This document shows positions 18,624 to 27,857 of a DNA stretch of 64,000 nucleotides, in pieces. The notes beneath the pieces were generated by a model. It saw only the letters and a program-made list of their open reading frames with translations, did no database searches and was not told where the DNA came from. Location: NCBI RefSeq assembly GCF_040783975.1, contig NZ_CP160631.1, positions 2,666,001-2,730,000 on the forward strand, in the 5' to 3' direction. The stretch comes from Pantoea sp. Ep11b. Its GTDB lineage: Bacteria; Pseudomonadota; Gammaproteobacteria; Enterobacterales; Enterobacteriaceae. A program made the translations under genes and the position numbers. The first letter of the stretch is position 1; every line of letters starts with the position of its first letter.

Positions 18624-19376
18624 TTACTGATTCAGGAATTTGTCGAGGAACTGACGGGTACGTGGCTGGCGGGGATTGCTGAACAACGCCTTTGCATCGC
18701 CCTGCTCCACAATCCGCCCCTGATCCATGAAGATGGCACGGTCGGCCACGTCGCGGGCGAAGCTCATTTCATGCGTGACGATGACCATCGTGCGTTTCTC
18801 TTCAGCCAGTGCGCGAATGGTGCTGAGCACCTCGCCCACCAGCTCAGGATCCAGCGCCGACGTAGGTTCGTCAAACAGGATGACTTCCGGTCGCATCGCC
18901 AGCGCCCGGGCAATCGCCACACGCTGCTGCTGCCCGCCCGAGAGGCGACGTGGAAAACTCGCCTCTTTGCCCTGCAGTCCGACTTTTTCCAGCAGCGTGC
19001 GGGCGCGAGCTGCCGCCTCCGCTTTCGGCTCGCCCTTAACGATAACCGGCCCTTCAATGATGTTATCGATCACCGAACGGTGCGGAAACAGATTGAAGTT
19101 CTGAAAGACAAACCCGACCTGCTGACGCAGACGACGCACCTGCTCTTTCTGCTTACTCTCGGCCAGCGCCGCATCGATGGTTATATCGCCGACCCGGATG
19201 GTGCCGCTATCCGGCACTTCCAGCAGATTGATACTGCGCAGCAGCGTCGTCTTGCCTGAGCCGCTGGGGCCGATGATTGCCACCACTTCACCCGCGGCCA
19301 CATCGAGGTCGATGTCGTGCAGCACCCTCTGGCCATTAAAAGATTTCACCAGCTTTCTGACTTCGATGGCGCTCAT
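18624..19376 (-). CDS. tcyN: L-cystine ABC transporter ATPase TcyN
   Basis: TcyN powers the high-affinity cystine importer TcyJLN from the cytoplasmic face. The 250 residues match E. coli TcyN (YecC) nearly end to end. Walker A is GPSGSGKT (36-43), the Q-loop is FVFQNFNLFPH, the ABC signature is LSGGQQQR and Walker B is VILFDEPTSALD. Its ATG overlaps the tcyL stop by four bases. Confidence 0.96.
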   Translation of the reverse strand: MSAIEVRKLVKSFNGQRVLHDIDLDVAAGEVVAIIGPSGSGKTTLLRSINLLEVPDSGTIRVGDITIDAALAESKQKEQVRRLRQQVGFVFQNFNLFPHRSVIDNIIEGPVIVKGEPKAEAAARARTLLEKVGLQGKEASFPRRLSGGQQQRVAIARALAMRPEVILFDEPTSALDPELVGEVLSTIRALAEEKRTMVIVTHEMSFARDVADRAIFMDQGRIVEQGDAKALFSNPRQPRTRQFLDKFLNQ

Positions 19377-20041
19377 TTCGACTCCGAATCCTGACGATTA
19401 ACATGCTGCTCCAGCCGGTTCTGCAGGGCAGATAATACCGTCGCCATCACCCAGTAGATCAGTGAGGCCGCCAGATACATGGTAAAGACTTCCAGCGTGC
19501 GCGAGGTGATCAGCTGCGCCTGACGGAACAGTTCCGGCACCTGAATGGTGGCGGCCAGCGAGGTATCCTTAACCAGGCTGATAAAACTGTTGCCGAGCGG
19601 CGGCAGCGCGGTGCGGGCGGCCTGCGGCAGAATAACCCGGCGCAGCGTCTGCCAGCGCGTCATCCCGATACTGGCCGCCGCTTCCCACTGCCCGCGCTCA
19701 ATCGAGGAAATCGCGCCGCGCAGAGACTCCGACGCGTAAGCGGCCGTATTCAGGGAAAGGCCAATCATCGCAGAGGGGATCGGGTCCAGCTCAATGCCAA
19801 ACTGCGGCAGACCGTAGTAGATCATAAAGAGCTGGGCGATCAGCGGCGTGCCACGGAAGATCGAGACATAGATACGCGCCAGCCAGCGAACCGGCCAGAT
19901 GCGCGACAGGCGCATCAGGGCCAGAACAAAGCCCAGCAGCAGCCCGAAGAACATGCCGCCGATGCTGAGCTGTAGCGTAAAGAGCGCGCCTTTGAATAAA
20001 AAAGGTGCTGAATCCAGCACCAGTTGAAGGCTTTCCTGCAT
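19373..20041 (-). CDS. tcyL: L-cystine ABC transporter permease TcyL
   Basis: This is the inner-membrane permease of the cystine importer, 222 residues with several membrane segments and the EAA-type loop (EAAASIGMTRWQTLRRVILPQA) that contacts the ATPase. I start at 20041 (MQESLQLVLDSAPF), which aligns with E. coli TcyL, rather than nine codons upstream inside tcyJ. The start overlaps the tcyJ stop by one base (TAATG), so translation is coupled. Confidence 0.96.
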   Translation of the reverse strand: MQESLQLVLDSAPFLFKGALFTLQLSIGGMFFGLLLGFVLALMRLSRIWPVRWLARIYVSIFRGTPLIAQLFMIYYGLPQFGIELDPIPSAMIGLSLNTAAYASESLRGAISSIERGQWEAAASIGMTRWQTLRRVILPQAARTALPPLGNSFISLVKDTSLAATIQVPELFRQAQLITSRTLEVFTMYLAASLIYWVMATVLSALQNRLEQHVNRQDSESK

Positions 20042-20841
20042 TATTTCGTCACGTCCGCGCCAAACCATTTCTGCGACAGCTTGCTCAGCGAGCCATCTTT
20101 CTGCATATCCGCAATGGCCTGATCGACCGCTTTCAGCAGGTCTTCATTGCCCTTGCGCATGGCGACGCCCGACTCCTGACGCGAGAAGGCGTCACCGGCA
20201 ACGGCCATGGTATCGCCGGTCTTCTTCACCAGATCCAGCGCAGCCAGACGGTCAACCAGAATCGCATTCAGACGGCCAGAGCGCAGATCCTGATATTTGG
20301 TCGGGTCATCATCATAGGTACGGATGTCCACGCCCTTCACGTTTTCACGCAGCCACTGCTCATAGTTGGTGCCCAGACCCACACCCACCTTTTTACCCGC
20401 CAGGTCGGCCGGTTTAGTAATGGTGCTGGCATTGGCTTTCATGGTCAGCGCCTGGATACCGGAAACGGTATAAGGCGTGGAGAAGTCATACTTCTTCTTA
20501 CGCTCATCGGAGATGGTGACCTGGTTGATCACCACATCGATGCGCTTCGCGTCGAGTGACGCCAGCATGCCATCCCATTTAGTCGGTTTCAGGCTCGCTT
20601 TAACACCCATATGCTGCGCCAGCTGCTCGGCAAACTCCACTTCAAAGCCGGTCAGCTTGCCCTTTTCATCCTGGAAGCTGAACGGCGGATAGGTGCCTTC
20701 CAGACCCACCAGCAGCGTGCCGCGCTCTTTGATTTTGTTCAGCAGGTTTTCTGCTGCAAAGGTTTTAACGTTAACGCCCGCAATCAGCGCCACAGCCATG
20801 ACGCCCATCATCATCTGACGACCTGCACGAGAAAAGGACAT
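20041..20841 (-). CDS. tcyJ: L-cystine-binding periplasmic protein TcyJ (FliY)
   Basis: The 266-residue precursor has a signal peptide ending near FAA-EN (about residue 29). It is then a family-3 solute-binding protein with GLEGTYPPFSFQ and the DVVINQVTISDERKKKYDFS block as in E. coli TcyJ/FliY. It captures cystine for TcyLN. An upstream in-frame extension to 21054 runs into dcyD and has no signal peptide, so the start at 20841 is chosen; its ribosome-binding site GGGGTG is modest. Gene order fliA-fliZ-dcyD-tcyJ-tcyL-tcyN agrees with enteric genomes. Confidence 0.95.
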   Translation of the reverse strand: MSFSRAGRQMMMGVMAVALIAGVNVKTFAAENLLNKIKERGTLLVGLEGTYPPFSFQDEKGKLTGFEVEFAEQLAQHMGVKASLKPTKWDGMLASLDAKRIDVVINQVTISDERKKKYDFSTPYTVSGIQALTMKANASTITKPADLAGKKVGVGLGTNYEQWLRENVKGVDIRTYDDDPTKYQDLRSGRLNAILVDRLAALDLVKKTGDTMAVAGDAFSRQESGVAMRKGNEDLLKAVDQAIADMQKDGSLSKLSQKWFGADVTK

Positions 20842-20956
20842 ATTCACCCCATTATTGACAGTATTGTGTGTGTGTTTTTTTATAAGGGCAGCACCGCGAG
20901 TCGCTGCCAGTCCAGAATGATAACGCACGGAGTATAAACTGTTTTGTTGGCTTGTC

Positions 20957-21943
20957 TCAGATCGAAGGATGATAAGCAAATAACGCCGGTGCACCACCCG
21001 TATGAATAAACAGCAGCGGACCTTCACGGCGGAAGCGATTCCGGCTGATGCCATCCAGCAATCCGGCCATCGCCTTGCCGGTATAGACCGGGTCCAGCAT
21101 GATCCCTTCCAGTCGCGCCAGCAGCTTTACCGCCGCCATGCCTTCCTCATTCGGCTCACCATAGCGTGGCGCAAAATAGTCATCCCACAGGGTGACTGGC
21201 GCTGTCGCCTGCACTTCCAGCTTCTCAGCCAGGGCGTCACGCAACCGCTCAACCAGCGGCTGTTGCTGCGCAACCTGACGGGAAACAGTCACGCCGACCA
21301 GTTCGCTCTGTGGTAACAGATGCTCCAGGCCAACGGCCAGCCCGGCATGGGTGCCGGCACTACCTGAGGCGACAACAACGGCGGCGAAATCGACCACGCC
21401 TTCGCTCTGATGGGCAATCTCCTGTGCGCACTCCACATAGCCCAGCGCACCCAGCGCATTGGAGCCGCCAACCGGTACGATGTAAGGCCGGAAGCCCTGC
21501 GCCTCCAGCCGGGTGGCTTCCTCAGCCAGCTGCTCCACGGGATTATGCAGCGCCTCCACCATGATCACTTCAGCATCCATCAGATCCAGCAGCAGACGGT
21601 TGCCGTTGCTGAGGTAGTTTTCAGCGTCGGTGCCGATCGGATTTTCCAGCAGCGCCACGCACTTCAGACCCAGCCGGGCCGCGACGGCGGCCGTCTGACG
21701 CACATGGTTAGACTGAATCGCGCCCGCGGTCAGCAGCACATCGGCGCCTTCGCGCAGCGCATCCGCAGCCAGGAACTCCAGTTTACGCAGTTTGTTGCCG
21801 CCCATCGCTACCGGGGTAAAGTCATCACGTTTAATGAAAATATCGCGCCCCAGATAATCAGACAGACGTGGCAGATGCTCCAGCGGCGTCGGTGCGCCCA
21901 GCAGTTCAAGACGGGGAAACTGGTGTAACAGGTGTAAAGACAA
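20957..21943 (-). CDS. dcyD: D-cysteine desulfhydrase DcyD
   Basis: DcyD is a cytoplasmic PLP enzyme that breaks D-cysteine into pyruvate, sulfide and ammonia. The 328-residue protein has the PLP lysine at Lys51 in [11 protein letters not shown] and the [12 protein letters not shown] block that binds the substrate carboxylate. The glycine-rich [11 protein letters not shown] loop that holds the PLP phosphate is also present. It lies 115 bp upstream of tcyJ in the same direction, linking cystine uptake and breakdown. Confidence 0.94.
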   Translation of the reverse strand: MSLHLLHQFPRLELLGAPTPLEHLPRLSDYLGRDIFIKRDDFTPVAMGGNKLRKLEFLAADALREGADVLLTAGAIQSNHVRQTAAVAARLGLKCVALLENPIGTDAENYLSNGNRLLLDLMDAEVIMVEALHNPVEQLAEEATRLEAQGFRPYIVPVGGSNALGALGYVECAQEIAHQSEGVVDFAAVVVASGSAGTHAGLAVGLEHLLPQSELVGVTVSRQVAQQQPLVERLRDALAEKLEVQATAPVTLWDDYFAPRYGEPNEEGMAAVKLLARLEGIMLDPVYTGKAMAGLLDGISRNRFRREGPLLFIHTGGAPALFAYHPSI

Positions 21944-22170
21944 AGCGGCCTCCGTATGGGCACGGGAATGATCTCTACAGTGTTACAGAAGATGAAGAAA
22001 GGATCACCCTGATTCAGGTGTCAGCAGAGGCGGTAACGAAAAGGCCGTGATAAAACAGGGGGCAGTAAAACCGCAGGCGGCGCCGTGCTCCCCCTTCCCC
22101 GTTACCCGGCGCGCGGGCAACAGGGCAATGTGCCACAGGCACAAGGGGGAGCAATCGGTGCAGAACAGGA

Positions 22171-22674
22171 TTAACCCTGCTGCCAGCCTAAGAATTGATC
22201 GTACTTGCGCAGCGCAATGCGGTAATTGTTATTACCGGCATCGGGCAGATCGCTTTCCAGACACTGATGCCAGCTGTTTCCCTGCAGCCTGTCGGCCGGG
22301 AAATTTTTGGCTTTCAGCATCTCATCCAGCCGACGCAGCCGCACCACATATTCGCGAATCGTGCTGGGGCTCATCTCTGTCTGCTCAAACAGATACTGTT
22401 TAAACGACATAATGTCGAAATAATTAGGATGCGTATTGCAAAAAATATCACTGCAAAAACGACAAAGCGCGGTCAGCTCGGGCTGAAGTTTCAGCCACAG
22501 CTGCTCATCAATCATCTGGTCCATTCGCGCGATGGCCTCTTTATTGATGATCTGGCCACGAAAAACGAGCGCCATTCGATCTAATACCTTGCCACAGTGT
22601 GAACAATTGCTCTGGCTGTGTTTATAGTCTTTAAGATAACGACTTAACGGTCTGGCCTTGGTTTTGGCTCCCAT
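22171..22674 (-). CDS. fliZ: flagellar regulator FliZ
   Basis: The 167-residue protein matches FliZ, which antagonises sigma-S promoters and tunes the flagellar cascade. Shared blocks are RPLSRYLKDYKHSQ near the N terminus, CRFCSDIF with paired cysteines, FKQYLFEQTEMSPSTIREYVVRLRRL and the terminal NNNYRIALRKYDQF. It is slightly shorter than E. coli FliZ (183). It follows fliA in the same orientation by 49 bp, as in other enterics, and should be co-transcribed. Confidence 0.95.
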   Translation of the reverse strand: MGAKTKARPLSRYLKDYKHSQSNCSHCGKVLDRMALVFRGQIINKEAIARMDQMIDEQLWLKLQPELTALCRFCSDIFCNTHPNYFDIMSFKQYLFEQTEMSPSTIREYVVRLRRLDEMLKAKNFPADRLQGNSWHQCLESDLPDAGNNNYRIALRKYDQFLGWQQG

Positions 22675-22723
22675 TACTGAGTCCCCGGTTTCTTATAATT
22701 TGAATCGCCAGGAACTGATACTG

Positions 22724-23446
22724 CTAGCGCGCTCCCGTAAGTCGGGCACGCAGGCGTTTAATCGCCTGACTGTGCAGCTGGCTGACACGGGATTCCCCCA
22801 CATCAAGCACCGCGCCAATCTCTTTCAGGTTCAGTTCTTCCTGGTAGTACAGTGTCAGCACCATCTTTTCACGATCGGGTAACGCTTCGATCGCTTCAAT
22901 GACGCGCTCACGCAGACTCCCTTCCAGTAGCTGATGAAGCGGATTGGCCTCTTCATGGCCTTCCGTCACCAGTTCCGCACTGTCGCCGTGCTCTTCCCGA
23001 TACTCGTCGTAGGAGAAGAGTTGACTATTGTTGGTGTCCAGCAGGATCTGCCGGTACTCCTCCATAGAGACATTCAGCTGCTGTGCCACTTCCTGCTCGG
23101 AAGCAGAACGCCCCAGCGCCTGCTCCACTTTATGCATTGCTCCGGCCACTTCACGCGCGTTACGACGAACGCTGCGCGGAGCCCAGTCCCGACTGCGAAG
23201 CTCGTCGAGCATTGCGCCACGAATGCGCTGCACGGCGTAGGTGGTAAAGGCTGTGCCCTGTAGCGCATCGTAGCGCTCCACAGCGTTTAACAACCCTATC
23301 CCTCCGGCCTGCAGCAGGTCGTCAAGCTCCACGCTGGCTGGCAGGCGAACCTGCAAACGCAACGCTTCATGGCGCACCAGCGGCACGTAGCGCTGCCAGA
23401 GCGAATGTTTGTCCATCACGCCTTCGGCGGTATAGAAATCGTTCAC
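22724..23446 (-). CDS. fliA: flagellar sigma factor FliA (sigma-28)
   Basis: The 240-residue sigma factor directs late flagellar and chemotaxis transcription. Region 2 (YVPLVRHEALRLQVRLPASVELDDLLQAGGIG is split here by my reading as residues 20-51) and region 4 (LKEIGAVLDVGESRVSQLHSQA) are almost identical to E. coli FliA. The start codon is GTG, as in E. coli. A sigma-28 promoter lies just upstream, consistent with autoactivation. It heads the fliA-fliZ unit. Confidence 0.97.
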   Translation of the reverse strand: MNDFYTAEGVMDKHSLWQRYVPLVRHEALRLQVRLPASVELDDLLQAGGIGLLNAVERYDALQGTAFTTYAVQRIRGAMLDELRSRDWAPRSVRRNAREVAGAMHKVEQALGRSASEQEVAQQLNVSMEEYRQILLDTNNSQLFSYDEYREEHGDSAELVTEGHEEANPLHQLLEGSLRERVIEAIEALPDREKMVLTLYYQEELNLKEIGAVLDVGESRVSQLHSQAIKRLRARLTGAR

Positions 23447-23470
23447 GTTGACTACCCTGCGTTAATGAAG

Positions 23471-23497
23471 TTATCGGCATGATTATCCAATTCTGTA
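23471..23497 (-). promoter_or_regulatory. sigma-28 promoter of fliA
   Basis: On the minus strand this reads TACA-N15-GCCGATAA, with a perfect -10 octamer and one mismatch in the TAAA core of the -35. Confidence 0.78.
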
Positions 23498-23590
23498 GCG
23501 TTTTCGATTGGATGAATAGGCGGGGTAAAACGAGGCTATTTCATTTTTGTTGCATCAGAGCGCAGATCCCTCTGCACTCATCAGTCGGGA

Positions 23591-24565
23591 TTAACGACGG
23601 GCTCGCAGCCGTTGCCGCGTGGCGGGCGGCACGGCTGACCACAGGCTACAGACACGTCCATCCAGCTCCTGATACCAGGGCGCAATATGCTGCCGCGCCT
23701 CCTCACCAGGGTGCACATGAATCTCGCCCGACTCACCATCAATGCTAATCAATCGGTTAATAAACAGTCGCTGCAAATCGCTGCGCAGAAACAGGCCGTT
23801 GTCGATGCTGTTGTCGGCCAGCAGACCATCCTCCCCCTCTCGCGTATCGATGTGGCAGGCTTCCACCCACGGCCAGTTGTGTCGCTCAGTCAGCTCGGTG
23901 CCGGTCATAACGCAGGCCCCGTAGCGCGCTTTGACGCCAGCGCTGAATTCGGCCTGGCTGGCGCGTTGCAGCACCCGCGCTTTGACCCGGCGCCCGACCT
24001 CCGTTCCCGGCATTACCGCCGCAGGCACTTTGAGCTGAGGGGTACTCAGCACCACAATGAACTGAATGCGTCGGGACTGCGGAAAACAGGGATTTGCCTG
24101 CGGATTAAAGAGCTGCCAGTACGCCTCATCGTCGTCCTGGTGCATCAGTACCAGCTTATAACCGCGGCTGCTGAGCAGGTTCTGCGCCGTGGCCGATTGC
24201 GGATCGATCATCGCAAAGACCTGACTGCTGCCCATCACCTTCCACAGGTTGTCGCGCCTCTCGTTTTCGCTGCGACGGAAATAGAGAAACGAGAGATTCT
24301 GTTTCAGGTAGTGCTCAAAGCGGCGCAGGTAATTTTTACGCTCGTTGTCACTGGAGATAAACAGCAGATCCTCCAGCGGGCTGTTGCTCTCCTCCTGGGC
24401 GAAGACCGCACGAATTTTCAGGGTGCGCAGGCCGGTTGAGGGACTCAATAAGGCGCGCGCCGTCAGCTCTTTGTCATCAGGGTATTGCAGAGCATAGCGC
24501 CGGGCGATCTCCTCGAAGGTCAGCCGCTCGCCCGGCAACAGATCATAATTGAAGCGCATAGACAC
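23591..24565 (-). CDS. HNH-endonuclease-domain protein, possibly degenerate
   Basis: The 324-residue protein sits between fliA and fliB. The C-terminal third resembles the HNH_2 family: CVMTGTEL, WVEACHI with His238, NSIDNGLFLRSDLQRLF with Asn256. In the family the third motif usually reads D-(L/I)-H-x-LF, but here it is DLQRLF (Gln265), so nuclease activity may be lost or changed. The first 200 residues are charged and unassigned, with a possible nucleic-acid-binding role. No methylase or partner gene is adjacent. It might be a lone restriction-like enzyme or a repurposed domain. Confidence 0.65.
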   Translation of the reverse strand: MSMRFNYDLLPGERLTFEEIARRYALQYPDDKELTARALLSPSTGLRTLKIRAVFAQEESNSPLEDLLFISSDNERKNYLRRFEHYLKQNLSFLYFRRSENERRDNLWKVMGSSQVFAMIDPQSATAQNLLSSRGYKLVLMHQDDDEAYWQLFNPQANPCFPQSRRIQFIVVLSTPQLKVPAAVMPGTEVGRRVKARVLQRASQAEFSAGVKARYGACVMTGTELTERHNWPWVEACHIDTREGEDGLLADNSIDNGLFLRSDLQRLFINRLISIDGESGEIHVHPGEEARQHIAPWYQELDGRVCSLWSAVPPATRQRLRARR

Positions 24566-24730
24566 TCCACAAAGTTAAAATCAAAATGATGTTGTTCTGT
24601 GAAGAGTTATCGGCAGGCCAGGGGGGAACTGTAACGGGAGGGGGAGATTAGGGGGAATAAGTGATAGTAAGGCTGAATCCGGCTGTTTCACGGATCGCAG
24701 AGCGGTTGCCTGACTATTCTGTATGATTGC

Positions 24731-24765
24731 CTGGCGTAACGGCTTTGAAAAGGCCGTTACGCCAG
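24731..24765. repeat. perfect 13-bp inverted repeat
   Basis: CTGGCGTAACGGC and GCCGTTACGCCAG flank a 9-base loop between the HNH gene and fliB. No T run follows on either strand, so a simple intrinsic terminator is not supported. It could stabilise the fliB transcript end or bind a protein. Confidence 0.7.
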
Positions 24766-24850
24766 CAGCACGCTTGGGGGTATCAACAGACGCGGCATCC
24801 AGAGCAGGAAATAGAGTCGCTGCCCCCCCTTTTGAAGCGGACAGACCGGA

Positions 24851-26053
24851 CTATTTCAGCAGGTAAATCAGCGACAGATCGTCATTGACTTTGACCTTGT
24901 TAATCTCTGCCAGAAATGCAACCACCGACTGTGGTGTGTGTTTGGTAATAGAATGGTAGCTATAAATAATATTGATAATATCTTCCTCATCCAGCTTGCC
25001 GACCAACTCAACATTGGCCGCTATTAATGACTTAATCATGAACCATTCTGTAGTCAGGAGATATAGACTTAGCAACGGGCTGCGGGACTCATCATTCGGA
25101 AAGAAATCATCATAAATACGATACTGAATATAGTTATTCATTATCCACGGGCGTTCCGCAAACCAGGGCATGACCTTATTCTGCCAGACCTCATCAAGCC
25201 TGATCATCGACTGACTGATATCACCGGCTTTAGCCCCTTCCGCCTGAATATAGATGAGCTTATTAACGTAGTGGTTGAGGGTAGAAAAGGCACGTTTATC
25301 TTTCCTGGTACCTAACCATGCTTGCATCCGTAAAAGTAATGACCATTGAAGATGATAGTCAGGGCGGATACTGGCCAGCTGCTCTCTGATTACGCCCTGT
25401 GCCAGGTTGTTAAGCACGTCTGAAAAGTTATTTTCAATTTGTGTCAGCCAATCCTTACTCGGATTTATTCTTTCAGCGCCCAGTAAAAAAGTGACCAGCG
25501 CGTAAAAAGCTTCATCCAGTTTCTCACCACTACCTTTAACCAGATTAAGACACATAAGACTCATCAACTTTTTTTGCTGATCGAGGTCGCTGGCCTTGTT
25601 AGCTTTAGCCTGTGGTCTGAGTACCTGTGCAAAAAGCATTGCATCCGGTGCTCCTAATAACTGGCTGGTTGCTTCCGGACACGAGAGTGTAAGGTTTTTT
25701 TGCTGCTCAGTTTTAAACACCCTTGACTTCCTGGGATAGGTGGCACATGTGTTGCTAAGAGCGGATGCGCCCAGCGTGGCGTGTACTTTACACAGGCGAG
25801 CTTCATCCATAAAGCCACAGTTGCCCGCTGCGTTAAGCTTCATTACCCCCCAGTTAGAATAACTTTTTCGGGTGACATCAATATTATCAGCGGCCAGGTT
25901 TTTTATCTCAATAATAGAGGATCTTAAATAGCGATTGACCGTAGGTTTATCGAGATTGACATCCCAGCCCTGGCAACAGTGATCACGACACTTACTGCCA
26001 ATGCATTTAAAGGCACTGACAAAAAGCGGTTCGACGATAGCAATATTTTTCAT
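24851..26053 (-). CDS. fliB: flagellin lysine N-methylase FliB
   Basis: FliB methylates surface lysines of flagellin. The 400-residue protein shows the family's N-terminal cysteine cluster, Cys17, Cys22, Cys26 and Cys27 in KCIGSKCRDHCCQGW, plus further conserved cysteines in NCGFMD, LCKVH and NTCATYPR, probably for an Fe-S cluster. It lies immediately downstream of fliC in the same direction, 157 bp away beyond the fliC terminator. The gene is visibly more AT-rich than neighbouring flagellar genes, suggesting separate acquisition. E. coli K-12 lacks it; Salmonella has it. Confidence 0.88.
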   Translation of the reverse strand: MKNIAIVEPLFVSAFKCIGSKCRDHCCQGWDVNLDKPTVNRYLRSSIIEIKNLAADNIDVTRKSYSNWGVMKLNAAGNCGFMDEARLCKVHATLGASALSNTCATYPRKSRVFKTEQQKNLTLSCPEATSQLLGAPDAMLFAQVLRPQAKANKASDLDQQKKLMSLMCLNLVKGSGEKLDEAFYALVTFLLGAERINPSKDWLTQIENNFSDVLNNLAQGVIREQLASIRPDYHLQWSLLLRMQAWLGTRKDKRAFSTLNHYVNKLIYIQAEGAKAGDISQSMIRLDEVWQNKVMPWFAERPWIMNNYIQYRIYDDFFPNDESRSPLLSLYLLTTEWFMIKSLIAANVELVGKLDEEDIINIIYSYHSITKHTPQSVVAFLAEINKVKVNDDLSLIYLLK

Positions 26054-26164
26054 TATTTACCTGCCTGCAAGCCATATACAAGAATGTAATTAATGACCAA
26101 TATAAACGAATGAGGAGTGGTTGATTGACAGAGAAACAAGGTAAAAAGGGGCTAATCATACGCA

Positions 26165-26192
26165 TAAAAAACCCCGCCGGAGCGGGGTTTTG
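26165..26192 (-). terminator. fliC terminator
   Basis: The stem AACCCCGC / GCGGGGTT with loop CGGA is followed on the minus strand by TTTTTTATGC, shortly after the fliC stop codon. Confidence 0.88.
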
Positions 26193-26210
26193 GATGAAAC
26201 CAGAAGGTGA

Positions 26211-27521
26211 TTAGCCCTGCAGCAGAGACAGAACCTGCTGTGGAACCTGGTTCGCTTTCGCCAACACTGAGTTACCCGCCTGCTGTACGATCTGCGCTTT
26301 AGACATGTTCGAAACTTCAGTTGCGTAATCGGCATCCTGAATACGAGACTGTGCTGCAGACAGGTTAGTGGTGGTGTTGTTCAGGTTAGTTACCGCTGAG
26401 TTCAGACGGTTCTGCACGGCACCCAAGCTTGAACGGAAGGTATCGACAGATGCGATAGCTTTGTCCAGCAGAGCCAGTGGATCAGCAGACGCTGCGCCAG
26501 CAAACTGAGCCGTTGGAGTTGCAGTAGACAGCTCAACGGTGATTTTATTGTCAGTACCCGTCTTGGTGTTGTCATCATCCAGAGCAGTAGTTACGGTTGT
26601 TGCGTAGTTTTTACCCTGGAAGGTGACATAACCCTGCGCTGCGCCAGAGGAGTCTGTACCTACTTTAATCAGGTTATCTTTCTGCGTTGCTGCAGCGGTT
26701 AAGCCGTTGTCGGTATCAGTGTATTCAACGTCAGCTTTGTTCAGTGTAACTTTACCAGAGGCGTGGTCGATAGACGCTGAGTAGAAATCACTACCGCTCT
26801 GTACCACGAAATCCTTCGAAGCAGTACCATCTGCTTTCAGGGTGTTGTGCAGGCTCAGGCTTGATGCATCAACAGTTTTACCTGTTGAGGTGCTCAGAGA
26901 AGCTGCAGCAGTTTTCAGGTCAACTGCAACCGGTGCCGTACCGGCAGCGCCTGTGATCTGCGTGATGGAATCGCTGACTTTCAGTGCATTACCTGCTACT
27001 GAGAAGCCGGCCAGTCCTAGGGTAGAAGAGTCGATTTTCTTCAGATCGATATCGATGGTCTGGCCATCGTTAGCGCCAACCTGGATAGACATTTTGCCGT
27101 CTTTCGCCAGCACGTTCACGCCGTTGAACTGAGTCTGACCTGATACGCGGTCGATTTCGCTCAGACGGGATTTGATTTCGTCCTGGATTGAAGTTTTATC
27201 AGAATCGGAGTTAGTTCCGTTCTGCGCCTGTACGGTCAGCTCACGAACACGCTGTAAGTTGTTGTTGATTTCTGACAGTGCGCCTTCAGTGGTCTGCGCA
27301 GCAGAGATACCGTCGTTGGCGTTACGGGCAGCCTGAGTCAGACCCTTGATGTTAGAGGTGAAACGGTTGGCAATCGCCTGACCCGCAGCGTCATCTTTCG
27401 CGCTGTTGATACGTAAACCAGAAGACAGACGCTCCATAGAGGTAGACAGAGCTGACTGGTTCTTGTTGATGTTGTTCTGAGTGATCAGCGAGAGGCTGTT
27501 GGTATTAATGACTTGGGCCAT
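26211..27521 (-). CDS. fliC: flagellin FliC
   Basis: The 436-residue protein is the filament subunit. The conserved N-terminal D0/D1 region (AQVINTNSLSLITQNN to about residue 170) and C-terminal D1/D0 region (about 350-436, ending QVPQQVLSLLQG) match enterobacterial flagellins. The central part, residues 175-350, is rich in Thr, Ser, Ala and Asp and is the variable surface-exposed D2/D3 region. There is no cleavable signal, consistent with type III export. The next genes are fliB downstream and divergent fliD. Confidence 0.97.
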   Translation of the reverse strand: MAQVINTNSLSLITQNNINKNQSALSTSMERLSSGLRINSAKDDAAGQAIANRFTSNIKGLTQAARNANDGISAAQTTEGALSEINNNLQRVRELTVQAQNGTNSDSDKTSIQDEIKSRLSEIDRVSGQTQFNGVNVLAKDGKMSIQVGANDGQTIDIDLKKIDSSTLGLAGFSVAGNALKVSDSITQITGAAGTAPVAVDLKTAAASLSTSTGKTVDASSLSLHNTLKADGTASKDFVVQSGSDFYSASIDHASGKVTLNKADVEYTDTDNGLTAAATQKDNLIKVGTDSSGAAQGYVTFQGKNYATTVTTALDDDNTKTGTDNKITVELSTATPTAQFAGAASADPLALLDKAIASVDTFRSSLGAVQNRLNSAVTNLNNTTTNLSAAQSRIQDADYATEVSNMSKAQIVQQAGNSVLAKANQVPQQVLSLLQG

Positions 27522-27678
27522 GATAAATTTTCCTGTTAATCAAGTCTTTCGGTTAAGGTGTGGGCTTCAACCCGCCGGCTTCAGCGCCGTCAAGGTTGTT
27601 ATCGTCTGCCGTCAAACAACCTTTAGAATTTTTTTAGTACCAGGCGAACTTTTCTGCTTCTGCCTGTCACGTTGTAAG

Positions 27679-27705
27679 TTATCGCCACCGGTTCCGACTT
27701 CTTTA
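27679..27705 (-). promoter_or_regulatory. sigma-28 promoter of fliC
   Basis: On the minus strand this reads TAAA-N15-GGCGATAA, one mismatch from the GCCGATAA -10 consensus. It lies about 160 bp upstream of the fliC start codon, implying a long leader. Confidence 0.75.
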
Positions 27706-27788
27706 GACTTAATTCATTAATTTTCTAGCCGCTGAATTACCCTTCTCTATAGTGCTTATTTATCCCATTACCCTAAGGCAAATAGCTT

Positions 27789-27815
27789 TAAACTTTCCTT
27801 AATCAAGGCCGATAA
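27789..27815 (+). promoter_or_regulatory. sigma-28 promoter of fliDST
   Basis: TAAACTTT-N11-GCCGATAA differs from the E. coli sigma-28 consensus TAAAGTTT-N11-GCCGATAA at one base. It lies 43 bp before fliD, with AAGGA as its ribosome-binding site. Confidence 0.9.
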
Positions 27816-27857
27816 CTCCGGTATCAATTTCCCTGTCGACCTTATAAAGGAATAAAC

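Noticed and set aside
20842..21054. N-terminal extension of TcyJ into dcyD
   Set aside because: The extension places about 70 residues before a good signal peptide and overlaps dcyD. The internal ATG at 20841 matches E. coli TcyJ.
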